DNA from: Streptomyces albus subsp. albus
GTDB taxonomy: Bacteria > Actinomycetota > Actinomycetes > Streptomycetales > Streptomycetaceae
DNA length: 64,000 nt
Assembly: GCF_000725885.1 (NCBI RefSeq)
Contig: NZ_JODR01000006.1
Location: forward strand, 186,001-250,000
Reading direction: 5' to 3'
This document shows, one piece after another, positions 55,759-64,000 of this stretch (positions are counted from its first letter, which is position 1; each line of letters begins with the position of its first letter). Below the pieces are notes generated by a model. It was not told the origin of the DNA, ran no database searches, and saw only the letters and a list, made by a program, of their open reading frames with translations. The position numbers were made by a program, and so were the translations under genes.

Positions 55759-56214
55759 ATGGCCGGCGAGACGGGCGACGAACGCGCGGCGCGGCGGCGG
55801 GGCGAGGGCGGGCACCGCACCGTTCCGCACACCGCCGACGTACGCATCGAGGCGTGGGGGCCCAGCCGCGAACAGTGCCTGGCCGAGGCGGTGCGCGGGC
55901 TGGTGGAGTGCTTCGCCGATCCCTCCCGCGCCACGGCGGAGGCGACGCGTGCGGTCCGCGTGACCGAGCACGGCGACGCGGAGGTGCTGGCCGCGCTGCT
56001 GGAGGAGGTCGTCTTCCGGCTGGAGGTGCACGGCGAAGTGCCCGTGGACGTCGAGACGGTGAGCAGCGGCGGCGCGCTGGACGTGCGGCTGTCGGTCGCC
56101 GGTCTGGACGCGGTACCGGTCACCGGGGCGCCGCCCAAGGCCGTCTCCTGGAACGAACTGCGGCTGGCGCCGGACGCCCACGGCTGGTCGTGCGCGGTGA
56201 CCGTGGACGTGTGA
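55759..56214 (+). CDS. Archease, RtcB activator
   Basis: This 151-aa archease-fold protein has the conserved start VPHTADVRIEAWGPS with the metal-binding Asp, and the C-terminal block PVTGAPPKAVSWNELRLA and ACAVTVDV-like end. Archease speeds guanylylation and turnover of the RNA ligase RtcB. The rtcB gene lies immediately downstream in convergent orientation, which is unusual since the pair is often co-directional. Confidence 0.9.
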   Translation: MAGETGDERAARRRGEGGHRTVPHTADVRIEAWGPSREQCLAEAVRGLVECFADPSRATAEATRAVRVTEHGDAEVLAALLEEVVFRLEVHGEVPVDVETVSSGGALDVRLSVAGLDAVPVTGAPPKAVSWNELRLAPDAHGWSCAVTVDV

Positions 56215-56220
56215 GCCCCC

Positions 56221-56250
56221 ACGGCGCCGGCACCACCATGCCGGCACCGT
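56221..56250. terminator. Bidirectional terminator between archease and rtcB
   Basis: A 12-bp stem (ACGGCGCCGGCA) with one C-A mismatch and a CCACCA loop lies between the convergent stops. Confidence 0.65.
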
Positions 56251-56293
56251 GCCGAGGGTCTGTCCAGGCCTGCCGGAGCGGGACGGCCCCGGG

Positions 56294-57706
56294 TCAGCCC
56301 TTGACCACGCCGAGGGGGACGAGACGGGCGACCTTGCGGCACAGCCCGGCGCCCTCGCTGGCCTCCACCACCTCGTCCACGTCCTTGTACGCCTCGGGGG
56401 TCTCCTCCGCCAGACTGCGGGGCGACAGCGGCCGGACCGCGATACCTTCCGCCTCCAGCCGGGCCCTCAGCTCCTTGCCGCCGATCGTGCGGGCGGCCTG
56501 GTGCCGGCTCAACGAGCGGCCGGCGCCGTGGCAGGTGGAGTGGAACGCGTCGCCTCGGGCGACCCCTGCCAGGACGTAGGACGCCGTGCCCATCGTGCCC
56601 GGGATGAGCACCGGCTGGCCCACGTCGCGCAGGTCCTCGGGCAGCTCCGGGTGGCCGGGCGGGAAGGCGCGGGTGGCGCCCTTGCGGTGCACGCACAGCC
56701 GGCGCGGACCGCCGCCGTCGACGGCGTGCTCCTCGATCTTGGCCAGGTTGTGGGAGACGTCGTAGACGAGGGTGAGCCCGCCGCCCGTCTCGCGCCGGAA
56801 GACGCGACGCGCCGCCTCGGCCAGCAACTGCCGGTTGGCGCGGCCGTAGTTGGCCGCCGCCGCCATGGCGCCCAGATAGGCACGGCCCTCCGGCGAGTCG
56901 GCCGGGGTGCAGGCCAGCAGCCGGTCGGGCACCTGGATGCCGTACCGGGCCATGGCCGCGTCCATGGCCCGCACGTGATCGGTGCAGATCTGGTGGCCGA
57001 GTCCCCGCGAACCGCAGTGGATCATCACGCACACCTGGTCCCGGGCCAGCCCGAACGCGGCTGCCACGTCCTCGTCGTACACCTCGGCGACCTGCTGCAC
57101 CTCCAGGAAGTGGTTGGCGGAGCCGAGGCTGCCGACCTGCGCCAGCCCCCGTTCGCGGGCCCGCTCGCTCACCTGCTCCACGTCCGCGTCGGCGACCGCT
57201 CCGCCGTCCTCGCAGCGTGACAGGTCGCGTTCCACGCCGTGTCCACGGCCGACCGCGTACCGGGAACCGCCGTCGAGAAGCGCCTCCAGTTCGGCCCGGC
57301 CCAGTTTCCACACCCCGCCGGGACCCGCCCCGCGCGGGATCGCCGCACCGAGTCCGTCCATGACCGCGGGCAGCACGGGGGCCAGGGACCGGGCGCCGTC
57401 GTCCGCGGTCAGCAGCCGCACCCCGCAGGAGATGTCGAAGCCGACGCCGCCCGGGGAGATCACACCGCCCTCGGCGACATCGGTGGCCGCCACCCCGCCG
57501 ATCGGGAAGCCGTAACCCCAGTGGATGTCCGGCATGGCGTAGGAGGCCCCGACGATGCCCGGCAGGCTCGCCACGTTGACGACCTGCTCCAGCGACTTCT
57601 CCGCGTCCCGCAGCAGTCCCGGCGAGGCGAACACCACGCCGGGCGCCCGCATCCCGTCGCGCTGGTCGACCCGGAAACGGTAGGGGCGCTCCTGCACGTA
57701 CTCCAT
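56294..57706 (-). CDS. rtcB: RNA-splicing ligase RtcB
   Basis: This 470-aa GTP-dependent ligase joins 2',3'-cyclic phosphate (3'-phosphate) and 5'-OH RNA ends. Mn-site and active-site motifs are [31 protein letters not shown] (Cys ligand), [21 protein letters not shown] and VSHNLAKIE. The guanylylated His is in [13 protein letters not shown]. All appear intact. A likely role is RNA repair or tRNA/rRNA restart after nuclease damage. Confidence 0.95.
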   Translation of the reverse strand: MEYVQERPYRFRVDQRDGMRAPGVVFASPGLLRDAEKSLEQVVNVASLPGIVGASYAMPDIHWGYGFPIGGVAATDVAEGGVISPGGVGFDISCGVRLLTADDGARSLAPVLPAVMDGLGAAIPRGAGPGGVWKLGRAELEALLDGGSRYAVGRGHGVERDLSRCEDGGAVADADVEQVSERARERGLAQVGSLGSANHFLEVQQVAEVYDEDVAAAFGLARDQVCVMIHCGSRGLGHQICTDHVRAMDAAMARYGIQVPDRLLACTPADSPEGRAYLGAMAAAANYGRANRQLLAEAARRVFRRETGGGLTLVYDVSHNLAKIEEHAVDGGGPRRLCVHRKGATRAFPPGHPELPEDLRDVGQPVLIPGTMGTASYVLAGVARGDAFHSTCHGAGRSLSRHQAARTIGGKELRARLEAEGIAVRPLSPRSLAEETPEAYKDVDEVVEASEGAGLCRKVARLVPLGVVKG

Positions 57707-58098
57707 CGCGGCCTCCTGTCCCCCGCGCGGACGGCTTGCGCCGCGTGACGCCCGCCCGGCGTGCCGGTGCGGGCCGCTTCGTCCCGCGGAGGTACCCGTC
57801 CCGGGCCCGCCGATGCCCCGGCCCCCGGCATTCCGTCCCCCGGGGTCTGCGGCCCCGTGGTTTCGCCTCCAGCCCGCCGGTTACCCGAGGAGTGATGCAC
57901 AGACGTTCCTTCGAGGGCCCCCGGCGGGGGCGGTGATCTCCCGCGCAGGGGGCCGGGCACGGTCCGCCGTGGCGCGACGCCGCCGCTTCGCGGGACGGAG
58001 ACGAACGGTCACGCGGGGTGGTACCGCAGGCCGGCACGGCCGGCGGACACGTGTCCTGCCGACCCGTCCGACACCGCCCGCAAGACGGCTGAGAGACC
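57707..58098. other. 392-bp gap without a supported gene
   Basis: The gap lies between the divergent rtcB and Pro-rich genes and must carry both promoters. Open frames here lack domains and ribosome sites. No clear -10/-35 pair or palindrome stood out. Confidence 0.4.
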
Positions 58099-58395
58099 AT
58101 GTCCGACAAGCAGCACCCGCAACGCCGACCGGCCTACCGGGAACCCACACCGCCCAACCCCGGCCCCGGCCCGGGTCCGCCCGGCCCGGAGCCCGGTCCC
58201 GCGCCGGGACCGGCGCCCGGCCCCGAGCCCGATCCGGTGCCGCCGCAGCCACCGCGTCCGGAACCCGACCCGGTGCCGCCGCGACCGCAGCCACCCACGC
58301 CGGGCCCGGCACCGGGACCCGCCCCCGACCCGGTGCCGCCGCCCTACCCGGACATCCCCCGGCGGCCCGACGCCCCGGAGGAGGACCCCGGCTGA
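58099..58395 (+). CDS. Small proline-rich protein
   Basis: This 98-aa protein has a short polar head (MSDKQHPQRRPAYREPTP) followed by Pro/Gly-rich repeats of the type PGPAPGPAPGPEPDPVPP and an acidic end, PEEDPG. No signal peptide or membrane segment is present. GAGAG is just upstream of the ATG and a terminator follows. It may be a disordered linker or cell-wall-associated protein; function is unknown. Confidence 0.6.
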   Translation: MSDKQHPQRRPAYREPTPPNPGPGPGPPGPEPGPAPGPAPGPEPDPVPPQPPRPEPDPVPPRPQPPTPGPAPGPAPDPVPPPYPDIPRRPDAPEEDPG

Positions 58396-58398
58396 GCA

Positions 58399-58440
58399 CG
58401 GTGCCGTCCTGCGGACCGGGAGGCCCGCAGGAGGGCACCG
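58399..58440. terminator. Terminator between the Pro-rich gene and the CobW gene
   Basis: The stem CGGTGCC-GT-CCTGCGG pairs with CCGCAGG-AG-GGCACCG around a 10-nt loop, a 14-pair stem with one 2x2 internal loop. It lies between convergent stops and can serve both. Confidence 0.7.
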
Positions 58441-58462
58441 GCTCGCGGGCCCGCCCGGGACG

Positions 58463-59530
58463 TCAAGCGCCGTAGGGAGCGCCTGACGCGGCAGGGCGGC
58501 CGGCCACCGCTCCGGTGGCCGGGGTCGTGCATGCGCGCAGGCCCGCTTCCAGCTCCGCGCGGTCGAGACCGCGGCCGATGAGGACGAGCCGGCTGCGGCG
58601 CGGCTCGCCCCTCTGCCAGGGCGCACCCTCGCTCAGTTCGTGGAGCCGGTGCAGTCCTTGCAGGACGCAGCGCCTGTCCTCGCCGGCCAGCGCGAGGATG
58701 CCCTTGATGCGGTACAGGTCGGGGCCGCGGGCGGCGCCCAGCCGGGCCAGCCATTCCTCCAGCGCCGTCCGGTCCAGGTCCCCGGCGAGTTCGACGCTGA
58801 CCGAGGTGATGTCCGGATCGTGCCAGTGCCCGCTGTCCTCCTCCAGCCACCGCCGGTCGGCCGTCGAGGCGCGGGCCAGGTCGAAGGCGGCGACGCCGAG
58901 GACGGTGTCGAGATCGACGGCCGCGTGCCGGGACGTGCTGATGCCCGCCGTGGCGTTGATGCGGCGCAGCCGTCCGGTGAGCGCCTCGGTCTCCTCCGGG
59001 GTGACGAGGTCGGTCTTGTTGACGACGATGCGGTCGGCGAAGGCGATCTGGTCGACCACCTGGTGCGCCGGCCCCGCGTGGCCGAGTCCCGCCTCGTAGG
59101 CGTCCAGGTGCACGCCGGCGTGCCGGGCGTCGACCAGGGTGACGACGGCGTCGAGCGCGTAGTGGGCGGCGACCTCGTCGTCCACGAAGAACGTCTGGGC
59201 GATGGGGTTGGGGTCGGCCATGCCACTGGTCTCGATCAGGACCCGGTCGAGCCGGTCGCGGGTGCGCAGCCGGCGCAGGATGTCGATGAGGTCGCTGCGC
59301 GCCGTGCAGCACAGACAGCAGCCGTTGGCCATCTCGAAGATCTCCTCGTCGGAGGAGATCACGAGGGCGTTGTCCACGGGGATGTCGCCGAACTCGTTCT
59401 CGATGACGGCGATGCGCCTGCCGTGCTGCGCGGTGAGGATGTGATTGACGAGCGTCGTCTTGCCGGCTCCCAGGAAGCCGGTCAGGACGGTCACCGGGAT
59501 CTTTCCGTGCGCGGTGTCGCTGTGTGTCAT
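58463..59530 (-). CDS. CobW/COG0523 GTP-dependent metallochaperone
   Basis: This 355-aa G3E GTPase has Walker A LTGFLGAGKTTLVNHIL, switch/Walker B region VLIETSGMADP, guanine specificity NKTDLV and the metal-binding CxCC in NGCCLCCTARSD. The C-terminal CobW domain contains LYRIKGILALAGEDRRCVLQG. Its ATG overlaps the stop of the amidohydrolase gene, suggesting it inserts zinc into that enzyme. The family is otherwise linked to zinc starvation. No Zur-box is visible at its own start because it is inside the operon. Confidence 0.92.
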   Translation of the reverse strand: MTHSDTAHGKIPVTVLTGFLGAGKTTLVNHILTAQHGRRIAVIENEFGDIPVDNALVISSDEEIFEMANGCCLCCTARSDLIDILRRLRTRDRLDRVLIETSGMADPNPIAQTFFVDDEVAAHYALDAVVTLVDARHAGVHLDAYEAGLGHAGPAHQVVDQIAFADRIVVNKTDLVTPEETEALTGRLRRINATAGISTSRHAAVDLDTVLGVAAFDLARASTADRRWLEEDSGHWHDPDITSVSVELAGDLDRTALEEWLARLGAARGPDLYRIKGILALAGEDRRCVLQGLHRLHELSEGAPWQRGEPRRSRLVLIGRGLDRAELEAGLRACTTPATGAVAGRPAASGAPYGA

Positions 59531-61008
59531 CGGCTCTCTCCCGAACTCGGGTCGGCGGACCGGGCGGAGGGGACTGGGCGGGCTGGGTGGGCGGCGGTTC
59601 GGACGGGGGAACGGGCGAGGACGGCGATCCCTGCGCGGCGCAGCAGCCCTGCGGCGCGCTCCTCCGCCTCCCGGGCGGCCTCCTCCGCGTCGATGCGCAG
59701 GCAGTGCCCGTCCTGGTGGACGATCTCGCCGCCGACCATGGTGGTGACGACATCGCAGGCGCGTGCCGCGTACACGAGGGTGCTGATCACGTCGTGCACC
59801 GGCCGCAGGTGCGGGGCACCGAGATCGACCACCGCCAGATCGGCGAGCCGCCCCGGCGCCAGGACCCCGGCATCGACGCCGGCGTAGCGGGCGCCCTCGC
59901 GGGTGGCCAGCGCCAGCACCTCCCGGGCGGCGAGCACTTCGGGGTCGAGGGTGCGCAGCCGCTGGGCGAGCACGGCCTGTTTCATGCACTCGAACATGTC
60001 CTGCCGGTGCCCGCAGCTCGGCCCGTCGGTGCCCAGCGACAGCCGGGCGCCCGCCGCGCGCAGCCGGGGCAGCGGAAGGGTGCCGGAGGCCAGATAGGCG
60101 TTGGAGACGGGGTTGTGAGCGACGGCGGCGCCCGAATCGGCGACCCGGCCGGCCTCCTCCTCGTCCAGCCACACGGCGTGGGCGAGCGTGGCCCGCGCGT
60201 CCAGCAGTCCCTCACGGGCGAGCCACTGGACGGGCCGCACCCCGTACGCCTCCAGATAGCCGCGCGGATCGGCGCTGCTCTCACAGCAGTGGGTGTGCCA
60301 ACGGGTGCCCAGTTCGCGGGCGAGCCGCACGGAGGAGCGCACCAGCTCCTGGCCGACATAGGTGAGGTTGAGCGGTGCGGGCCACACCTCGACGCGCGAC
60401 CCGGGTGGGTGGGCGCTCACCGCGTCACGGGTGAGGGCGAGTTCGTCGGCCGCGGAGTACCGGAAGAGGGCGTCCGGCTGGCCGCGGCGGGCGGCGACGG
60501 CGGTGCGCTCCCCGACGATGCCGCGGGCCACCGCCCCCCGCAGCCCCGCTTCCTCGACGGTACGGGCGACGGCGAGCGTCGTCTCCAGGTCGGTGGGCGC
60601 GTAGTGGTGGTCGACGACCGTGGTGATCCCGCCGCGCAGTGCCTCGGCCGCGGCGAGGCGGACGCCGGCGACGGCGTCGGGGCCGGTCACGGCGATCGAG
60701 TACGGCCACATGAAGGTGCACAGCCAGGGCACGATCGACATGCCTTCGCCGAGGCCCCGCACCAGGGCCTGGTAGAGGTGCGTGTGGCCGTCCACGAAGC
60801 CCGGCAGCACGGCGCGTCCCCGGCAGTCGAGGACGGTGCGTGCGCGCCAGTGGGACAGCTCGTCGGCGCGGCCGACGGCGGTGATGCGGTCACCGGTGAC
60901 GGCCACCGCCCCCGGGTCGTGGACGGTGTGCCCTTCATCGACGGTGACGACTGTGCCGCCGGTGAGCAGGATGTCGCAGTCACCGGGTGGGGCGGGGGCG
61001 GTCGGCAT
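59527..61008 (-). CDS. ATZ/TRZ-type amidohydrolase (nucleobase or triazine-like deaminase)
   Basis: This 493-aa metal-dependent deaminase has ligands in PGFVDGHTHLYQALVRG (HxH), RWHTHCCES (His), LAHAVWLDEEEA (His) and LSLGTDGPSCGHRQDMFECM (Asp), the single-metal pattern of the 8-oxoguanine/guanine/chlorohydrolase group. GAGGGAG precedes the ATG. Divergence from an NCS2 nucleobase permease suggests a purine-like substrate, not identifiable by eye. The C-terminal ~40 residues are Ala/Arg-rich and probably dispensable. Confidence 0.87.
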   Translation of the reverse strand: MPTAPAPPGDCDILLTGGTVVTVDEGHTVHDPGAVAVTGDRITAVGRADELSHWRARTVLDCRGRAVLPGFVDGHTHLYQALVRGLGEGMSIVPWLCTFMWPYSIAVTGPDAVAGVRLAAAEALRGGITTVVDHHYAPTDLETTLAVARTVEEAGLRGAVARGIVGERTAVAARRGQPDALFRYSAADELALTRDAVSAHPPGSRVEVWPAPLNLTYVGQELVRSSVRLARELGTRWHTHCCESSADPRGYLEAYGVRPVQWLAREGLLDARATLAHAVWLDEEEAGRVADSGAAVAHNPVSNAYLASGTLPLPRLRAAGARLSLGTDGPSCGHRQDMFECMKQAVLAQRLRTLDPEVLAAREVLALATREGARYAGVDAGVLAPGRLADLAVVDLGAPHLRPVHDVISTLVYAARACDVVTTMVGGEIVHQDGHCLRIDAEEAAREAEERAAGLLRRAGIAVLARSPVRTAAHPARPVPSARSADPSSGESR

Positions 61009-61277
61009 GGCGTCTCCCTCCCCTTCCGCCCGAGTGACGGAAGGACGAGCGGGTCCGGCTCGCCGAACGGTTGACCCGCTGTACGGGAGGTCACCGGCGG
61101 ATGGTCGCACACCCTTCCTGAAGCGGTGCGCCCGCAACATGTAATGTGCCGCGACCGAGCGGTGTCGAGGGTGTTGCGGTGCTCCGTGGCCACAACTGGG
61201 CTGGTACGCACGTGAATTCGTCGGTCCAGGGGCGGACCCGGTGAATGCACGGTCCCGGTGGATCGTGCCCCGACGCC

Positions 61278-61305
61278 TTGACAGCGCGGCACCCGGCTCT
61301 ACGTT
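61278..61305 (+). promoter_or_regulatory. Vegetative promoter of the NCS2 permease gene
   Basis: TTGACA (61278-61283) and TACGTT (61300-61305), 16 bp apart, fit the housekeeping sigma consensus. The GntR-type operator begins 6 bp downstream, at the expected transcription start, a position suited to repression. Confidence 0.65.
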
Positions 61306-61310
61306 CCCCT

Positions 61311-61326
61311 GTATTGCATGCAACAC
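61311..61326. promoter_or_regulatory. GntR-type operator before the NCS2 permease gene
   Basis: GTATTGCATGCAACAC is a 16-bp near-perfect palindrome with a perfect core TTGCATGCAA. It lies at the promoter start site. The FCD-type GntR regulator encoded after the permease is the likely ligand. Confidence 0.6.
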
Positions 61327-61441
61327 GCGGCATGCACCGCCGGTCCGTCCACCGGCCTGCCCGACCCGCGGCCCCGGCATCCGCCGCCCGGCCGCGGCCG
61401 AGGAACCCGCCGCACCCGGCGGCGGAGGAGGGAGCGAGGGC

Positions 61442-63118
61442 ATGGTCACCGTCCGCAGCGTCAGGGACCGGTTCCGGCGCCGCAACCACGAAGCGGCCGA
61501 AGAAAGCGGGAACTTCGACATCACCGCAGCCACCACCGCCGGCACCACCGCCGGCCCCGCACCCGGCAAGGCGGCCGGCGGCCCCCGCCGCGCCGCTGTG
61601 GACGCCGTACCGCCCGTCTGGCGGCTGGCCGTCTACGGCACCCAGCACGTACTCGCCTTCTACGCGGGCGCCATGGTGATGCCGCTGCTGGTCGCCCAGG
61701 GACTGGGACTGAGCGGCCCCGACCAGGCGATGGTGGTCAACGCCTCGCTGCTGGCGTGCGGGCTCGCCACCGTTCTCCAGTCGGCGGGGCTGCCCGGCGT
61801 GGGCATCCGGCTGCCCGTCGTCCAGGGCCCGGCCACCAGCGCCGTACCGACCCTGATCTCGGCGGGCCTGGCGGCCGGCGGCGCCCACGCGGGGCTGCCG
61901 ACGGTGTTCGGAGCGGTCATCGCGGCCGGACTCGCGCTGTTCCTCGTCGCCCCGGTGTTCAGCAAACTGGTGCGGTTCTTCCCGCCGTTGGTGACCGGCA
62001 CCATCGTCACCGTCGTCGGGGTGACGCTGCTGGCGGTGGCCGCCAGACAGGTGGGCGGCGGCGACCCGCAGGCACGTTCCTTCGGCAGCCCGGAACATCT
62101 GGGGCTGGCCGGAGCGACGCTGCTGGTCGTGGTGCTGGTGTCCCGTTTCTCACGGGGCTTCGCCGCCACGGTCGCCGTCCTGGTGGGGCTGGCGGCGGGG
62201 ACGGTGCTGGCGGTGACCACCGGACACGCCGACTTCTCGGGCACCGGCCGGTCGCAGTGGTTCGGGATGACGGAACCCCTGCACTTCGGGGCGCCGCGCT
62301 GGGACACCGCCGCCGTGCTGTCGCTCTCCCTGGTGATGGTGGTGATCGCGGTGGAGTCCATCGGCCAGTTCTTCGCGGTGGGGCGCATCGTCGGCCGCGA
62401 CGTCGGTGAACGCGACGTGGTGCGGGCTCTGCGTGCGGACGGTCTGGGCACCGTCTTCGCCGGGCTGCTCAACTCCTTCCCCAGCACCGTGTTCTCCCAG
62501 AACGTGGGGCTCATCCAGCTGACCCGGGTGCGCAGCCGGTGGGTCGTGGTGGCTTCCGGGGTGCTGATGGTCGCGCTCGGGCTGATGCCGCGGGTCGGCG
62601 CGGTCATCGCCGCCATGCCCACGTCCGTGCTCGGCGGGGCGACCATCGTGCTGTTCGGGACGATCGCGGTGGTCGGTGTGCAGATCCTGGCCCAGGCGGA
62701 CCTGGGCGACCGGCACAGCACGCTCGTGGTGGCGGTCAGCCTCGGGGTGGGCTTCCTGCCGACCGTCTATCCGCAGTTCGCCGAACGGCTGCCGGGTGCG
62801 CATCTGCATGTAATTTTCGAGAGCGGCATCATCCTCGGCTCGATCACGGCCGTCCTGCTCAACCTGCTCTTTCACCATCTGCGGCTGCCCTGGCAGCAGG
62901 AGACGCCAACGCGCGTCCCTGCGCCGCCCGTTGACGGTGCCGCACATCGCATGCAACATGAAGTCGCCGGCCCGACCGGCCCGAACGCCGACCCCGGGGC
63001 GGACACCGGGGAGGAAGGTGCCTCACCTGTTCCCGGAGTGGCCGACGAGACGGCCGCACCGGCAGGCGGCCCGGCGACCGCGGCAGGGGTCCCGCCACCC
63101 GCCCGGCCCCCGGCCTGA
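61442..63118 (+). CDS. NCS2-family nucleobase permease (xanthine/uracil type)
   Basis: This 558-aa transporter has about 14 membrane segments beginning VYGTQHVLAFYAGAMVMPLLV. Family residues are VVQGPATSAVPTLIS, the substrate-helix segment VIAVESIGQFFAVGRIVG and the NCS2 signature SQNVGLIQLTRVRSRWVV. Both termini carry long hydrophilic extensions (about 55 and 75 residues). GAGGAGGGAG precedes the ATG. It supplies a nucleobase for the divergent amidohydrolase. Confidence 0.92.
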   Translation: MVTVRSVRDRFRRRNHEAAEESGNFDITAATTAGTTAGPAPGKAAGGPRRAAVDAVPPVWRLAVYGTQHVLAFYAGAMVMPLLVAQGLGLSGPDQAMVVNASLLACGLATVLQSAGLPGVGIRLPVVQGPATSAVPTLISAGLAAGGAHAGLPTVFGAVIAAGLALFLVAPVFSKLVRFFPPLVTGTIVTVVGVTLLAVAARQVGGGDPQARSFGSPEHLGLAGATLLVVVLVSRFSRGFAATVAVLVGLAAGTVLAVTTGHADFSGTGRSQWFGMTEPLHFGAPRWDTAAVLSLSLVMVVIAVESIGQFFAVGRIVGRDVGERDVVRALRADGLGTVFAGLLNSFPSTVFSQNVGLIQLTRVRSRWVVVASGVLMVALGLMPRVGAVIAAMPTSVLGGATIVLFGTIAVVGVQILAQADLGDRHSTLVVAVSLGVGFLPTVYPQFAERLPGAHLHVIFESGIILGSITAVLLNLLFHHLRLPWQQETPTRVPAPPVDGAAHRMQHEVAGPTGPNADPGADTGEEGASPVPGVADETAAPAGGPATAAGVPPPARPPA

Positions 63119-63256
63119 CACCCACCCGCCCGGCGACGCCCACCAGGGCACGCCCCGTCCCGCAGCCGCACCGCGCCGGCACGGCGTGGGCCCGGCACCT
63201 GCCACATGTCCACGGCCCGCACACGACGGGCCCGCACAGGGGGGAACCGTCCGACA

Positions 63257-63994
63257 ATGCCGATCGAGTCAGCGGTCAGCAGACTGGCCGGGGGCAGCCT
63301 GCTGGCCGACCAGGCGTACCGGGAGCTGAAGAGCGCCGTTCTGGCCAACCGGCTGCGCCCCGGCGACGCGCTCTCCGTCCCCGCGCTGGCGGCCCGGATG
63401 GGCATCAGCCGCAGCCCCGTCCGCGAGGCCGTCCAGCGCCTCATCCACGACGGACTCGCCACCCACGAACCCCACCGGGGCGCGGTGGTGGCCCGCGTGG
63501 ACGTGGCGGACGTACGCCAGTTGTACCTGCTGCGCGAGGTGATGGAAGGGCTCGCGGCCCGGCTGGCCACCGAACGGCTCGACGCGGCGAAGGTCGCCGA
63601 ACTGCGCACCCTGCTGGAGGAGCACGAGCAGGTGGTGACCTGCGGGGACGACGAGGAACGGCACACCCAGATGGACATGGACTACCACCGGCTCATCCGC
63701 GAGGTGGCCGGCAACGATCACCTCACCGCCGCCCTCGACACCATCCAGGGCAAGGCGCATCTTGCCCTGCACTCGCTGTGGCGCAGCCCGGAGGCGCAGC
63801 GGCTCGCGGTGGCCGAGCACCGGCGCATCTTCGAGGCGATGACCTCCGGCGACCCCCAGGCCGCGGAGGAGGCGGCACGCGAGCACATCCGCCGGCTGCG
63901 GATCCGCCTCGCGCAGATGCTGCCCGGCGAGGGCTCATCCGGTGCGCGGATGCCGTCGCACCACGCGGAACGGCGCACGGGCGACGCGGGGTGA
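63257..63994 (+). CDS. GntR-family regulator with FCD domain
   Basis: This 245-aa regulator has the winged helix at ~10-80 (AYRELKSAVLANRLRPGDAL, MGISRSPVREAVQRLIHDG). A helical FCD effector domain follows, with metal-site candidates MDYHRLIREVAGN, LWRSPEAQ and EHRRIFEAM. It probably controls the permease and amidohydrolase through the TTGCATGCAA site. ATG 63257 lies 11 nt after GGGGGAA; an in-frame ATG at 63206 is an alternative. Confidence 0.85.
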   Translation: MPIESAVSRLAGGSLLADQAYRELKSAVLANRLRPGDALSVPALAARMGISRSPVREAVQRLIHDGLATHEPHRGAVVARVDVADVRQLYLLREVMEGLAARLATERLDAAKVAELRTLLEEHEQVVTCGDDEERHTQMDMDYHRLIREVAGNDHLTAALDTIQGKAHLALHSLWRSPEAQRLAVAEHRRIFEAMTSGDPQAAEEAAREHIRRLRIRLAQMLPGEGSSGARMPSHHAERRTGDAG

Positions 63995-64000
63995 CCGGGC

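Larger units (their letters stand above)
61009..61441. promoter_or_regulatory. Divergent promoter region, amidohydrolase / NCS2 permease
   Basis: This 433-bp region holds the TTGACA promoter and GCATGC-centred operator listed separately. A second GCATGCA lies at 61330-61336, 14 bp from the first, so two regulator dimers could bind. No additional gene was seen. Confidence 0.6.

Overview
The window is high-GC (about 70%) actinobacterial DNA and almost certainly a Streptomyces chromosome. Supporting signs are strong G/C third-position bias, frequent GTG starts, ATGA/GTGA gene overlaps, an Esx-type (type VII) secretion locus, LacI-controlled CUT1 sugar ABC transporters and cysteine-free ribosomal protein L32. 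No tRNA, rRNA, CRISPR array, transposase or integrase was seen. The window reads as a mosaic of small catabolic and specialised-metabolism operons.

Layout. (1) 1-6.9 kb: type VII secretion, with eccD (cut by the window edge), divergent eccC and a mycosin-like protein whose catalytic Ser and oxyanion Asn positions are substituted. (2) 7.6-16.6 kb: a compact three-gene minus-strand operon encoding an alpha/beta hydrolase, a caspase/P-loop/beta-propeller protein and a 1674-residue P-loop NTPase. It looks like an NLR-like conflict or cell-death system. (3) 16.7-16.9 kb: zinc-independent L32 with a Zur-box-like operator. (4) 17-21.5 kb: nucleoside salvage (nucleoside hydrolase, MFS transporter, ribokinase) with a divergent GntR/UTRA regulator and matching operators. 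(5) 21.7-24.2 kb: a zinc-ribbon protein, a frameshifted allantoicase and a LysR regulator.

(6) 24.2-35 kb: an MHS-family transporter and carboxylesterase diverge from an eight-gene operon for 3-hydroxyanthranilate meta-cleavage, in the order E-H-J-I-G-F-C-D and followed by a convergent LysR regulator. Together these genes take 3-hydroxyanthranilate to pyruvate and acetyl-CoA, and two PcaQ-like boxes lie in the divergent promoter. (7) 35-45 kb: a mannose-glycan locus with sugar ABC transporter, GH5-like beta-mannosidase/mannanase, GH38 alpha-mannosidase and LacI regulator, resembling N-glycan utilisation loci.

(8) 45-52.8 kb: two divergent, tightly coupled operons. One encodes a tocopherol-cyclase-family protein, an isoprenyl diphosphate synthase, a UbiA prenyltransferase and an O-methyltransferase. 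The other encodes 4-hydroxyphenylpyruvate dioxygenase, a UbiE/MenG-type C-methyltransferase and a geranylgeranyl-reductase-type flavoprotein. This is a full set of steps for a vitamin-E-like prenylated chromanol in a non-photosynthetic bacterium, and it is the most unexpected content of the window. (9) 53-58.4 kb: orphan cytochrome oxidase subunit I, a small membrane protein, a CBS-domain protein, archease and RtcB (RNA repair) and a Pro-rich protein. (10) 58.5-64 kb: a nucleobase-type locus with an ATZ/TRZ amidohydrolase, a CobW-type metallochaperone overlapping it, a divergent NCS2 permease and a GntR regulator, with a clear promoter and operator between them.
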